From: Trujillonella humicola
Lineage (GTDB): Bacteria; Actinomycetota; Actinomycetes; Mycobacteriales; Geodermatophilaceae
Direction of reading: 5' to 3'
Assembly (NCBI RefSeq): GCF_046233715.1
Contig: NZ_JBJNRJ010000019.1
Span: 12,756-76,755 of the forward strand
Length of the DNA stretch: 64,000 nucleotides
Below are positions 15,868 to 24,584 of this stretch, piece after piece (positions within the stretch are counted from its first letter, which is position 1; each line of letters opens with the position of its first letter). A program made the position numbers and the translations under genes. The notes beneath the pieces were generated by a model. It saw only the letters and a program-made list of their open reading frames with translations. It made no database searches and had not been told where the DNA came from.

Positions 15868-17057
15868 CGGGGCTCCCCGCCCTGCGCCAGCACGCCGTCG
15901 TCGAGCAGCCGCTGCACCTCGTCGGCGGCCACGCCCCAGGCCGCCAGCGCGACTCGGGTGTCCTGGCCCGGGGACCGCGGGCCGCTGCGCACCCCGCCGG
16001 GGGTGCGCGAGAAGCGGGGGGCCACGCCCGGCTGCGCGACGCCGTCCCGCTCGACGTAGCTGCCCCGGGCCGCCAGGTGCGGATCGGCGGGGGCCTCGCC
16101 GAGTCCGAGCACCGGGGTGACGCAGGCGTCGGTGCCGGCGAAGTGGGCGGCCCACTCGTCGCGGGAGCGGGTGGCGAACACCGCGGCGATCGCGGCGCGG
16201 TGCTGGGGCCACGCGGCGACGTCGTGCTGGGCCGACAGCCGCCCGGTCAGGCCGAGCCCCTCCAGCAGCCGGGCGTGGAACTGCGGCTCCAGCGCGCCGA
16301 CGGCGACGTGCCGGCCGTCGGCGCAGGCGTAGGTCGTGTAGAACGGCGCGCCCCCGTCGAGCAGGTTGGCCTCGCGGCGGTCCTGCCACAGGCCGGCGGC
16401 GAGCATCCCGTGCACCATCGTCACCAGCGAGCTCGCGCCGTCGACCATCGCGGCGTCGACCACCTGACCCCGGCCGCTGCCGGCCCGCTCCAGCAGCGCG
16501 GCGAGGACCCCGACCACGAGGAACAGCGATCCGCCGCCGAAGTCGGCGCCGATGTTGAGCGGCGGCACCGGGCGGTCGGCGGGGCCGATGGCGTGCAGCG
16601 CGCCGGTCAGCCCCAGGTAGTTGATGTCGTGCCCGGCCTCGGCCGCCCGGGGGCCGGTCTGCCCCCAGCCGGTCATCCGTGCGTAGACCAGCCGCGGGTT
16701 GCGGGCCAGCGCGTCGTCGGGCCCCAGCCCCAGCCGCTCGGTGACCCCGGGGCGCAGCCCCTCGACGAGGACGTCGGCCGAGTCGAGCAGCCGCAGGACC
16801 AGGTCCCGGCCCTCGGGCCGCTTGAGGTCGACGGCGGCGCACGGCCGGCTGCGGTGCAGCAGCTCGCGCTCCGGCGGCAGCAGCACCGCACCGCCGCCGG
16901 GCCGGTCGACCCGCAGCACGTCGGCGCCGAGCTCGGCCAGCAGCATGCCGGCGTACGGGCCGGGGCCCAGCCCGGCCAGCTCGACGACGCGGACGCCGCG
17001 CAGCGGGCCCGTGCCCGGGCGGACGGCGGAGTCGGGTTCGGTCGGCGCGGGGTCCAC
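15864..17057 (-). CDS. Alpha-methylacyl-CoA racemase-like CoA-transferase family III protein
   Basis: The 397-residue protein belongs to the CaiB/BaiF fold but carries the racemase features: AGHDINYLGLTG with the catalytic His (about H143) and ADFGGGSLFLVVG with the catalytic Asp (about D172), matching the His/Asp pair of mycobacterial MCR at the same spacing. Such enzymes interconvert (R)- and (S)-2-methylacyl-CoA so that branched acids can enter beta-oxidation. The GTG at 17055-17057 is the first start. It is transcribed leftward with tesB in a two-gene operon and divergently from a SRPBCC protein with 92 bp between. Confidence 0.88.
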   Translation of the reverse strand: MDPAPTEPDSAVRPGTGPLRGVRVVELAGLGPGPYAGMLLAELGADVLRVDRPGGGAVLLPPERELLHRSRPCAAVDLKRPEGRDLVLRLLDSADVLVEGLRPGVTERLGLGPDDALARNPRLVYARMTGWGQTGPRAAEAGHDINYLGLTGALHAIGPADRPVPPLNIGADFGGGSLFLVVGVLAALLERAGSGRGQVVDAAMVDGASSLVTMVHGMLAAGLWQDRREANLLDGGAPFYTTYACADGRHVAVGALEPQFHARLLEGLGLTGRLSAQHDVAAWPQHRAAIAAVFATRSRDEWAAHFAGTDACVTPVLGLGEAPADPHLAARGSYVERDGVAQPGVAPRFSRTPGGVRSGPRSPGQDTRVALAAWGVAADEVQRLLDDGVLAQGGEPR

Positions 17058-17137
17058 GGCAGGTCACCGTAACGACGGGGCCCGCGGCCCCCCGGCGGAG
17101 GGACCGTCGGGCCTGCCGGGAGCGGAACCGGTCCCTC

Positions 17138-17143
17138 TACTGT
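17138..17143 (+). promoter_or_regulatory. -10 element for a probable leaderless transcript of the SRPBCC gene
   Basis: TACTGT ends 6 nt before the ATG at 17150, the usual arrangement of leaderless actinobacterial genes (TANNNT, 6-8 nt, start codon). No clear -35 box is seen. Confidence 0.5.
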
Positions 17144-17149
17144 GCCGCC

Positions 17150-17641
17150 ATGCCGAGGACCCTGCGCGCCGTCGACCTGGACTTCACCCGGACCGCCAGG
17201 CACCGCGTCACCGTGAGCGAGGTCCTGCCGGCTCCGCCCGAGGCCGTGTTCGCCGCGCTGGCCGAGGACCCGGCCGGCTGGGGCGCCTGGTTCCCCGGCT
17301 TCACCGACGCCGGCCGCTACCTCACCCCCGGGCCGCACGGCGTGGGCGCGCAGCGCGAGGTCTTCGCCCGCGGTTCGCGGTTCCTGGAGACCGTGCTGGC
17401 CTGGGAGCCGGCCCGGCGCTGGGCGTTCCGGGTCGACGAGATCGGGCTGCCGGCCGTCGCCGCGCTGGCCGAGGACTTCGTGCTCACCCCGGAGGGGGCC
17501 GGGACACGGGTCGACTACACGATGGCCCAGGAGACGCGCCCCCGGTTCGTCGGCGCGCTGATCGCGCGCTTCGCCGGCGGCCAGCTGCGCACGGCGCTGC
17601 GCACCCTGGGCTCGCACCTCGCCGCCGAGCGTCCCGCCTAG
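17150..17641 (+). CDS. SRPBCC-family (START-like) protein
   Basis: The 163-residue protein has the SRPBCC/polyketide-cyclase-like pattern: an N-terminal VSEVLPAPPEAVFAALAEDP, then WGAWFPGFTDAGR, REVFARGSRFLETVLAWEPARRWAFRV, and GTRVDYTMAQETRP with a C-terminal amphipathic helix. These small helix-grip proteins bind hydrophobic ligands; some act as cyclases or lipid carriers, and a specific role cannot be given. The transcript looks leaderless. Its stop shares the tetranucleotide CTAG with the stop of the convergent gene at 17638. Confidence 0.82.
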   Translation: MPRTLRAVDLDFTRTARHRVTVSEVLPAPPEAVFAALAEDPAGWGAWFPGFTDAGRYLTPGPHGVGAQREVFARGSRFLETVLAWEPARRWAFRVDEIGLPAVAALAEDFVLTPEGAGTRVDYTMAQETRPRFVGALIARFAGGQLRTALRTLGSHLAAERPA

Positions 17642-18276
17642 CTCTCCGCCCGGCGACCGGTCACCAGCGCCGCGCCGGTCCTCCCGAACGGCGCGGTGGT
17701 GAATCCCAGCCCCGCCAGCAGGGACGCGAGGGTGCGGTTCATCGCCTCCTGCAGCCAGCGCTCGGTCTCCGGAGGCCGCGGCGCCTCCCGCATCGTGCGC
17801 ACGTGCTGGGTCCAGGCGACGACGACGCCGTCCTCCAGCGGGCTCGGCGTCAGGCAGACTCCGCCCCGGGAGCGGGTCGCCGTGCGGCCGCTGCAGTCGT
17901 GCAGCGGCAGGCCGACCTCGACCAGCGCGGCGCCGAGCTGGCAGAGCAGCCCGACCAGCGGCGAGGCGTCGTCGACCAGCGGGTCCCACTCCTCGCCGAC
18001 CCGCTCCAGCTCCCCGGACAGGTCGGCCAGCCACGCGCGGTCCTCCGGGGAGGGGCGGCGGGCCAGCCGGCCGGTCTCGCGGCGCAGGCCGTAGGCCGGC
18101 GCGCCACCGGCGGCGCCCTCGGGACCCAGCGGCCCGGTCGCCCACGCCGCCTCGCCCTGGTCGGCGTACGGGCCGGCCACGACGCGGTCGGCACCGTCGA
18201 CCAGCCACCACGCCGGCCCGGCGGCCACCTGCTCGGCGGTCCCCACGTTGTGCACCGGCCCCGACCCCTGCACCAC
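17638..18276 (-). CDS. Hypothetical protein, 212 residues
   Basis: I do not recognise a family. The sequence starts near a GTG pair at 18271-18276 and reads through a Gly/Ala-rich N-terminal part containing PAWWLVDGADRVVAGPYADQ, then a conserved-looking core with AWLADLSGELERVGEEWDPL, LPLHDCSGRT and VVVAWTQHVRTMREA, and a C-terminal GFTTAPFGRTGAALVTGRR. The third-position GC bias supports coding. It is soluble with no signal peptide or membrane helix. It ends tail to tail with the SRPBCC gene: the two TAG stops overlap in CTAG. A 184-bp spacer with a hairpin separates it from the glycosyltransferase upstream. Confidence 0.65.
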   Translation of the reverse strand: MVQGSGPVHNVGTAEQVAAGPAWWLVDGADRVVAGPYADQGEAAWATGPLGPEGAAGGAPAYGLRRETGRLARRPSPEDRAWLADLSGELERVGEEWDPLVDDASPLVGLLCQLGAALVEVGLPLHDCSGRTATRSRGGVCLTPSPLEDGVVVAWTQHVRTMREAPRPPETERWLQEAMNRTLASLLAGLGFTTAPFGRTGAALVTGRRAES

Positions 18277-18399
18277 GCACCCCCGTTCCCGTGCCGTTCC
18301 GCTCCGGCGCTGGTCGACACCGGCTCGGTCCGACGTTGGGATATCGGCCCGGGGGGCCTGCTCCTCCACTCCCACTTCTGCCAGCTTCTCGCGGAACGG

Positions 18400-18416
18400 C
18401 GGGCAAGCATTGCCCG
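18400..18416 (-). terminator. Small hairpin downstream of the glycosyltransferase
   Basis: CGGGCAA and TTGCCCG pair around GCA. It lies 45 bp after the glycosyltransferase stop and before the promoter region of the next minus-strand gene, fitting a terminator or an operator of the downstream gene. Confidence 0.4.
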
Positions 18417-18460
18417 TGTGGCGGTCCTGCCGCGGGGGCACGCGCGATGCGGGTCCCTGC

Positions 18461-19549
18461 TCAGGCGCGGACCGGCTGCCGGACCCCCTCCGCGACCAGG
18501 GCCTCGTAGCAGCGCAGGTGGGCCCGCGCGGCGGCCTCCCAGCCGTGGCGGGCCGCGAGCGCGCGGCCGGCGGCGGCGCGCCGGGGGTCGGGGGCAGTGG
18601 CGGCCAGCACGCCCGCGGCGAGGGCGGACGTCGACGCGGCCGGTGCGGCGGCGTCCCCGAGGACCTCGCGCACCGCCGGCAGGTCGCGGGCCACCACGGG
18701 CACCCCCGCGGCCAGCGCCTCCAGCCCCTCGGCGACCGCCGCCTGCCGGGTCGACGACAGCACCAGCACGTCGGCCGCGGCCACGAGGGCGGCGTGCTCG
18801 TCGTCCGGCACCGGCCCGAGGACCAGCGGGTACACCTCGCGCTCCTGTGCCCGCGCGTCGAGCAGGGCCCGGTGCCGGGGGTCGGCGCACCGGGTCGCCT
18901 CGCCGGCCAGCACGAGCAGCAGCTCGGAGCGGACCAGCTGCACGGTGGCCATGGCCTCGACCAGCTCGAGGACGCCCCCGCGCGGCTCGATGCCGCCCAC
19001 CGCGAGGACGAAGCGGCCCAGCCGCGCCCGCCAGCGCCCCCTCCCGGCGGCGCCTCCCGGCCCGGCCGCGGCGGCGAACCGGTCGACGTCCACCCCGTCG
19101 GGGACCACGGAGGCCTCCCGCCCCCAGCGGGCCCGGACCTCGGTCGCCACCGTCGCCGAGCCGCACAGCAGCGCCCGGGGCGCCGCGACCGGCGGGGCGG
19201 GCGGCTCGGCCGTGTCGAGGTGGTGCACGGTGCGCACGCACGCGGGAACGGCGCGCGCGCCGGACGCGTCCCGTGCGTGGACGACGTCGTACTCCTCGCC
19301 CGACGCCGCGAACGCCGTCCCCAGCGCCGTGACCGTCCGCCGCTCGTGGGCGGCGCGGTCCTCACCGGGGAGGTCCGGGACCGGGACGAACCGCACCCGG
19401 ACCGCCGGGTCGGTGGGCGGGAGCGAGCCGCCGCGGGCCGGTGACCAGACGGTGACCCGGGTCCCGGCGCGGGCCAGTGCCCCGGCCAGCGCCAGGGTCC
19501 GCTCGAGCCCGGGCGGCGCGCAGCCGGCGGTGACGAGGGCGATCCTCAT
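18461..19549 (-). CDS. GT4-family glycosyltransferase (MSMEG_0565-like)
   Basis: The 362-residue protein is a GT-B glycosyltransferase: MRIALVTAGCAPPGLERTLA at the N-terminus, VRTVHHLDTAEPP, SVVPDGVDVDRFAAAAG linking the two domains, RFVLAVGGIEPRGG, and the C-terminal donor-binding helix with the E-x7-E pattern (SSTRQAAVAEGLEALAAGVP). The VRTVHHLD and GRGG/PDLPGED blocks recall the MSMEG_0565 subgroup, which usually sits in a nitrilase-containing cluster; that cluster is absent here. The ATG at 19547-19549 is preferred to one 5 codons upstream because it gives the standard MRIAL opening. Donor and acceptor are unknown. Confidence 0.85.
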   Translation of the reverse strand: MRIALVTAGCAPPGLERTLALAGALARAGTRVTVWSPARGGSLPPTDPAVRVRFVPVPDLPGEDRAAHERRTVTALGTAFAASGEEYDVVHARDASGARAVPACVRTVHHLDTAEPPAPPVAAPRALLCGSATVATEVRARWGREASVVPDGVDVDRFAAAAGPGGAAGRGRWRARLGRFVLAVGGIEPRGGVLELVEAMATVQLVRSELLLVLAGEATRCADPRHRALLDARAQEREVYPLVLGPVPDDEHAALVAAADVLVLSSTRQAAVAEGLEALAAGVPVVARDLPAVREVLGDAAAPAASTSALAAGVLAATAPDPRRAAAGRALAARHGWEAAARAHLRCYEALVAEGVRQPVRA

Positions 19550-19800
19550 GCCTGGTCCCGGCACCCCGGGCGGCGTCGCGTCATGCCCCCAGGCTGCCGC
19601 CGCGTCGTGTCACGCGGGTGACGGCCGCAACGAGATCGCGTTACCGCCGGGCCGCCGGCGGGGTCGGCGCGTCCCGCCGCGGTTCCCGGACGCTCCGGGG
19701 CGCCGGCCGACGCGGCCGGCACCCCGCCACGGCGTCCGCTGCCAGGCAGTTCCCAGTCCGCTGACGGGGTGCTCCCCGCGCGGGACGCGAGCGTGGGCCC

Positions 19801-20244
19801 GTGGACGGACACCCCTGGCTCTTCGACCCCGCGGCGGCGCACTCGACGGTCCTCGGCCACCGGCCGGCGGGCAGTTCGGCGGTGGCCGCCGTCGTGTCCG
19901 ACGCGGCGTGGGCCGACGTGGTGGCCCTGCTGCGCTGGGCCGACGCCGGCACCCGCGCCCCGGCACCCCTCGCGGCGGGCACCTGGTGGCGGCTCGCGGC
20001 CGGGTGCGCGGCTCTGCTGCGTCGCCTCCCGGGCCTGTGCGCGGAGGTCGGCGAGCCCTACGGCGTCGACGGGCTGCCCGGCGAGGACGGGCGACCGGCC
20101 GGCGAGCGGGTGGCGCGCGCGACGGCCCGGCTCACCTCGCTGCTGCGATCGCGGCAGCCGGTGCCGCTGCGCCGCCTGGCCTCGGAGGTCGACGCGCTCG
20201 GCGCCGCCGCGACCGGCATGCTCGTGGCGGCCGACTGCCCCTGA
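19801..20244 (+). CDS. Hypothetical protein, 147 residues
   Basis: I do not recognise a family. The reading frame starts at a GTG and shows the strong third-position GC bias of real genes here. The N-terminus reads MDGHPWLFDPAAAHSTVLGH, followed by alternating Ala-rich helical segments with Trp and Arg (WADVVALLRWADAG, TWWRLAAGCAALLRRL) and a C-terminal LRRLASEVDALGAAATGMLV. It appears soluble and helical. The 251 bp upstream contain no gene or clear promoter. It lies between the divergent glycosyltransferase and the cysteine dioxygenase leader. Confidence 0.6.
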   Translation: MDGHPWLFDPAAAHSTVLGHRPAGSSAVAAVVSDAAWADVVALLRWADAGTRAPAPLAAGTWWRLAAGCAALLRRLPGLCAEVGEPYGVDGLPGEDGRPAGERVARATARLTSLLRSRQPVPLRRLASEVDALGAAATGMLVAADCP

Positions 20245-20351
20245 CCGGGCTCCCGACCCCGGCGGCCGGGCCAGAAGGCCTCGAGGTCGGGTCGGCTCAC
20301 GTCCGGCGAGCCTGCCGCACCGCGACGCGAATCTCCACCAATCCGATGAAC

Positions 20352-20380
20352 TTGACACGGAAACCGCCGTCGCGTTGGCT
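20352..20380 (+). promoter_or_regulatory. Promoter of the Cys leader peptide / cysteine dioxygenase unit
   Basis: A perfect TTGACA at 20352-20357 is followed after exactly 17 bp by TTGGCT at 20375-20380, a weak TANNNT-like -10. Transcription would start at about 20387-20388, exactly on a GTG that opens the leader peptide frame. Confidence 0.6.
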
Positions 20381-20387
20381 GGACGTC

Positions 20388-20468
20388 GTGCCCGTGACCC
20401 CCGCCCTGCACCGCCGGTCCGCCGTGGACCTGCTGCGGGTGGCCAGCGCGCTGTGTCCGGCCTCCTGA
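20388..20468 (+). CDS. Cys-containing leader peptide upstream of cysteine dioxygenase
   Basis: A 26-codon frame (GTG at 20388; a second GTG at 20394) ends with RRSAVDLLRVASALCPAS and a TGA at 20466-20468. This pattern (two Arg, then VDL-RV-SA-C near the C-terminus) matches the putative leader peptides found ahead of many actinobacterial sulfur-metabolism genes. In mycobacteria, Cys codons in such uORFs are known to cause ribosome-mediated attenuation. The promoter at 20352-20380 would place the transcription start at the GTG, making the peptide leaderless. The next gene is cysteine dioxygenase, a cysteine-consuming enzyme, which fits a cysteine-sensing role. Too short for domain evidence, so confidence rests on motif and context. 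Confidence 0.7.
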   Translation: MPVTPALHRRSAVDLLRVASALCPAS

Positions 20469-20502
20469 CGCCCCGGATCCCCGTTCTCCCCGCGCGCTCC
20501 CC

Positions 20503-20520
20503 CTGACGGAGCCGCGTCAG
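20503..20520 (+). promoter_or_regulatory. Stem-loop between leader peptide and cysteine dioxygenase
   Basis: CTGACG pairs with CGTCAG around GAGCCG, 34 nt after the leader stop and 14 nt before the GTG of the dioxygenase gene. It could form part of an attenuation or ribosome-site-masking switch. Confidence 0.4.
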
Positions 20521-20534
20521 CAGTCAGGACCCCC

Positions 20535-21140
20535 GTGACCCTCGGCACCGCCCTGCCCTCCCCCGCCGCCGACCTGCTCCGCACGATCACCTCGACCACC
20601 CCGGCCACCTCGCCCCACCGCCCGGACGGGATCACCGCCCGGCGGACGAGCGCCGCGGCCCTGGCCGCCGCCCTGGCCGCGAACGCCCGCGCCTGGGCCG
20701 ACCTGGTCGAGTACCGGCCGGCCGGCCGGTGGACGCACCTGCTGGACCCGGCCACCGCCGCCGCGGCCGTCGACCCGGCCCTGCACGAGGACCCCGCCGC
20801 CGCGCAGGTCTGGCTGCTGTCCTGGCTGCCCGGCCAGGGCACGCCGCTGCACGACCACGGCGGGTCGGCCGGCGCCTTCGCCGTCGTCCACGGCGCGCTC
20901 ACCGAGCTCAGCGTCACCGAGACCCGCTCCGGCGGGGTCCGGGACGACGAGACGCTGCTGACGGCCGGCCGGGTGCGCCCGTTCGGCCCGCACCACGTCC
21001 ACCGGGTCGGCAACGTCGGCGTGCTCCCCGCGGTGAGCGTGCACGTCTACGCGCCGCGGCTGACCGTCATGAACACCTACCGGATCGCCGGCTGCGGGCT
21101 GCAGCGCACCGGCACCGAACGGGCCGGCGTCGACTGGTGA
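20535..21140 (+). CDS. Cysteine dioxygenase family protein
   Basis: The enzyme oxidises L-cysteine to cysteine sulfinic acid using Fe(II) and O2. The 201-residue protein is a cupin: WLLSWLPGQGTPLHDHGGSAGAFAVVHG (quoted in parts: LHDHGGSAG carries two metal-ligand His), then a second cupin block VRPFGPHHVHRVGN with the third His and ALTE/SVHVYAPRL strands. Length is typical for bacterial CDO. The GTG at 20535 follows a modest CAGGA ribosome site. A cysteine leader peptide lies directly upstream. Rhodanese and other sulfur genes that often follow CDO in actinobacteria are not present. Confidence 0.88.
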   Translation: MTLGTALPSPAADLLRTITSTTPATSPHRPDGITARRTSAAALAAALAANARAWADLVEYRPAGRWTHLLDPATAAAAVDPALHEDPAAAQVWLLSWLPGQGTPLHDHGGSAGAFAVVHGALTELSVTETRSGGVRDDETLLTAGRVRPFGPHHVHRVGNVGVLPAVSVHVYAPRLTVMNTYRIAGCGLQRTGTERAGVDW

Positions 21141-21287
21141 CGACCCGCGCCCGACCCCCGAGCCCGCGCCCGGGCGGCGGCGTCCGACGGAGGGACGGCG
21201 CCGCCCGGGCGCGACCTGCCGGGGCCCGCCCCGCGGTGCGCCGGGCAGCGGCGGGGACGGCGACCGGCTGTGGCACGGTTGGCGGCC

Positions 21288-22139
<852 letters not shown>

Positions 22140-22140
22140 C

Positions 22141-22160
22141 GCCGGGCGCCGGCGCCCGGC
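22141..22160. terminator. 20-bp perfect palindrome between convergent pdxY and MarR genes
   Basis: GCCGGGCGCC is followed directly by its reverse complement GGCGCCCGGC. It starts 1 bp after the pdxY stop and ends 6 bp before the MarR stop, fitting a shared terminator. Confidence 0.55.
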
Positions 22161-22166
22161 CCCGGG

Positions 22167-22700
22167 TCACGGCTCGGCGGCGTGCCGCTCCACCGAGGCG
22201 AGCAGGTCGCGCAGGTCGTCGGCGATGCGGCGCAGCCGCGCGGCCGGCAGGTCGGCCAGCATCCGCTGCTGCTGCGCCAGCCCGGCGCCGACCGCCTCGT
22301 CGATGAGCCGCCGCCCGCCGTCGGTGAGCCGCACGATCAGGGCCCGGCGGTCGGCCGGGTCGGGGGTGCGCACGACCAGCCCGGCCTTCTCCAGCCGGTC
22401 GACCCGGCTGGTGGTGCCGCCGCTGCTGAGCATCATCTCGGCGGTGAGCCGGCCCGGGGAGAGCCCCTCGTCGCCGCCGGCACGCCGCAGGGTGGCGAGC
22501 ACGTCGAAGTCGGCGCGGGTGATGCCGTGCCGGGCGTGGAAGCGCTCCTGGGCGTCGCCGGCCACCCGGGCGGCGCGGTAGATCCGGCCGAAGACCTCCA
22601 TCGCCCGCGTCTCGAGATCGGGCCGCTCGGCCGCCCACTGCTCGATGATCGCGTCCACGCCGTCTCGCTCCCGGTCCGCCACGGCCCCATCGTCGCACAT
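22167..22700 (-). CDS. MarR-family transcriptional regulator
   Basis: The protein (177 residues from the ATG at 22700) has the MarR winged helix: FHARHGITRADFDVLATLRR, LTAEMMLSSGGTTSRVDRL as recognition helix, and the wing RTPDPADRRALIVRLTDGGR with the conserved DxRxxLV signature. Flanking helices for dimerisation are present. Start is uncertain (ATG 22700 or GTG 22682); an upstream ATG at 22751 lies inside the operator and is unlikely. It is divergent from an EamA transporter gene with a palindromic operator between, so autoregulation plus control of the transporter is probable. Confidence 0.88.
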   Translation of the reverse strand: MCDDGAVADRERDGVDAIIEQWAAERPDLETRAMEVFGRIYRAARVAGDAQERFHARHGITRADFDVLATLRRAGGDEGLSPGRLTAEMMLSSGGTTSRVDRLEKAGLVVRTPDPADRRALIVRLTDGGRRLIDEAVGAGLAQQQRMLADLPAARLRRIADDLRDLLASVERHAAEP

Positions 22701-22730
22701 CCGTACGACGCCGAGAAACATTAGCTCAAG

Positions 22731-22748
22731 TATCTTGACATCGAGATA
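22731..22748. promoter_or_regulatory. MarR-type operator between marR-like and EamA genes
   Basis: TATCTTGACATCGAGATA is a near-perfect inverted repeat overlapping a TTGACA -35 (22735-22740) for the rightward EamA gene; AACGAT at 22759-22764, 18 bp on, would serve as -10 with a leaderless start at 22772. A second small palindrome TCAAGTATCTTGA overlaps at 22726-22738. On the left side TAATGT (complement of 22718-22723) is a -10 candidate for the regulator gene. The motif resembles known MarR operators. Confidence 0.65.
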
Positions 22749-22771
22749 CATGACGGCGAACGATCTGCGCC

Positions 22772-23701
22772 ATGACCGCCACCGCCCTCCCGCTCCCGCC
22801 GGTGGCCGTCCCGACGACCCGCCGCCGGCTCGGCCTCCTCACCCTCGCGACCGCCCTGGCTCCCGTGACCTGGGGGACGACCTACGTCGTGACCACCGAG
22901 TGGCTGCCCGCGGACCGGCCGCTGCTTGCGGCCACCGCCCGCGCCCTGCCCGCCGGGCTGGTGCTCGCCGCCGTCGGGCGGCGGCTGCCGCGCGGCGCCT
23001 GGTGGTGGAAGGCGGCCGTGCTCGGGGTGCTCAACACGGGCGCCTTCTTCGCGCTGCTGTTCGTCGCGGCCTACCGGCTGCCCGGCGGGATCGCCGCGGT
23101 CCTGGGCGCCGCCCAGCCGCTGCTGGTCGCCGTCCTCGCCGTCCCGCTGCTCGGCGAGCGGCTGCGCGGCCGGACGCTCGGGCTGGGGCTGCTCGGCGTG
23201 GCCGGGGTGGCGCTCATCGTGGTCACCGGTCCGGTGGCGCTGGACCCGGTCGGCATCGTGGCCGGCCTGGCCGGGACCGCGTGCATGGGCACCGGAGTGG
23301 TCCTGACCAGGCGGTGGGGCCGGCCGGTTCCGGTGCTCGCCTTCACCGGCTGGCAGCTGGCCGCCGGCGGGCTGTTCCTGCTGCCGCTCGCGCTGGCCGC
23401 CGAGGGCCTGCCGCCGGCGCTGACCGCCGGGCAGACCGGCGGCCTGCTCTACCTGGCCACGGTGAACACCGCCCTGGCCTACGTGCTGTGGCTGCGCGGG
23501 GTCGGCTCGCTGCCCACGGCACGCGTCAGCTTCCTCGGGCTGCTCTCCCCCGTCGTCGCCGCCACCGTCGGCTGGGTGCTGCTCGGCCAGGTGCTGAGCC
23601 CGCTGCAGCTGGCCGGCACGGCCCTGGCGCTGGCCACCGTCGTCCTGGCCCAGCGCTCCCCCTCCCCCGTCCCCTCCCGCACCCCCACCCCCACCCCCTG
23701 A
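22772..23701 (+). CDS. EamA/DMT-superfamily transporter
   Basis: The 309-residue protein is an integral membrane transporter with about ten hydrophobic segments in two EamA repeats. The first repeat contains LATALAPVTWGTTYVV and ALPAGLVLAA, and the second begins near PVPVLAFTGWQLAAGGLFLL. The proline-rich C-terminus (SPSPVPSRTPTPTP) is cytoplasmic or disordered. Members export amino acids or other metabolites and some give drug tolerance; the substrate is not evident. It lies next to a divergent MarR regulator and is followed 13 bp later by an SDR gene, so the two probably form an operon under MarR control. Confidence 0.9.
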   Translation: MTATALPLPPVAVPTTRRRLGLLTLATALAPVTWGTTYVVTTEWLPADRPLLAATARALPAGLVLAAVGRRLPRGAWWWKAAVLGVLNTGAFFALLFVAAYRLPGGIAAVLGAAQPLLVAVLAVPLLGERLRGRTLGLGLLGVAGVALIVVTGPVALDPVGIVAGLAGTACMGTGVVLTRRWGRPVPVLAFTGWQLAAGGLFLLPLALAAEGLPPALTAGQTGGLLYLATVNTALAYVLWLRGVGSLPTARVSFLGLLSPVVAATVGWVLLGQVLSPLQLAGTALALATVVLAQRSPSPVPSRTPTPTP

Positions 23702-23714
23702 AGGGACCGTCCTG

Positions 23715-24584
23715 ATGCACGTCTTCCTGACCGGCGGCACCGGCCTGATCGGCTCCGCCGTTCTCCCCGCCCTGCTCGCCGACGGCCACACCGTCGCCGC
23801 GCTGGCCCGCAGCGACGCGGCGGCCGCACGGGTCACCGCGGCCGGCGCCACCGCCGTCCGCGGCGACCTCACCGACGGCCGGCTCCTGGCCGCCGCGGCC
23901 CGGGCCGCCGACGCCGTCGTGCACACCGCCTCGCCGGGCGACGCGACCAGCGCCGCCGTCGACGCCGCGCTGCTCGACGCCGTCCTGCCCGCCCTCGCCG
24001 GCAGCGGGAAGCCCTACCTCCACACCAGCGGTGCGTGGGTGCTCGGCGACGGGGACCTCGACGAGTCCACGCCCGCCGCCCCGCCCCAGCTCACCGCCTG
24101 GCGGGTGCCGCTGGACGCCCGGGTGCGCGCCGCGGCAGCGGACGGCGTCCGCAGCGTCGTGATCGCGCCCGGGATCGTGCACGCCGAGGGCGCGGGCATC
24201 CCCACCGCCGTCCTCCGCGACGGCCCGCGCACGGCCGGCGGCGCCGTCGTCCTGCCCGGCAGCGGCGAGCAGCACTGGACGACCGTGCACGCCGCCGACC
24301 TGGGCCGGCTCTACGCGCTGGCGTTGCGGTCGGCGCCGGCCGGGAGCTGGTACCTCGGCGTCAGCGGGCACAACCCCACGGTGCGCGAGATCGGGCTGGC
24401 CGTCGCCCGGGAGGTCGCGGCCTCGACCGGGGCCGAGACGGTCGCCCGGCTCGGCCTCTTCGGGGCCGCCCTCCTGCTGGACCAGCGGGCGACCGGCGCT
24501 CTGGCCCGGGCCGAGCTCGGCTGGGAGCCGGCCGGGCCGACGCTGCTCGACGAGCTGTCGCCGGTCGCTCAGGGCAGCCGGTAG
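23715..24584 (+). CDS. NAD-dependent epimerase/dehydratase-like extended SDR
   Basis: The 289-residue protein has the Rossmann motif FLTGGTGLIGSAVLPALLA at residues 4-22 (TGGTGxIG), then VRGDLTD and a DAVVHTAS segment, as in NmrA/epimerase-type SDRs. The usual YxxxK active-site pair is not obvious: the expected region reads YLHTSGAWVLGDGDLDE. It may therefore be an atypical member that binds NAD(P) for an unusual reaction or for sensing. AAGGGA lies upstream of the ATG at 23715. The gene is 13 bp after the EamA transporter, and its end overlaps the convergent DUF1445 gene by 16 bp. Confidence 0.82.
   Translation: MHVFLTGGTGLIGSAVLPALLADGHTVAALARSDAAAARVTAAGATAVRGDLTDGRLLAAAARAADAVVHTASPGDATSAAVDAALLDAVLPALAGSGKPYLHTSGAWVLGDGDLDESTPAAPPQLTAWRVPLDARVRAAAADGVRSVVIAPGIVHAEGAGIPTAVLRDGPRTAGGAVVLPGSGEQHWTTVHAADLGRLYALALRSAPAGSWYLGVSGHNPTVREIGLAVAREVAASTGAETVARLGLFGAALLLDQRATGALARAELGWEPAGPTLLDELSPVAQGSR

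Noticed and set aside
19546..20358. Minus-strand frame of 270 codons opposite the 147-residue hypothetical gene
   Set aside because: Arg/Gly-rich antisense shadow; the plus-strand frame has the better codon bias.
20297..21013. Minus-strand frame opposite the leader peptide and cysteine dioxygenase
   Set aside because: No motif and wrong codon bias; the plus strand carries the cupin motif and the leader peptide.
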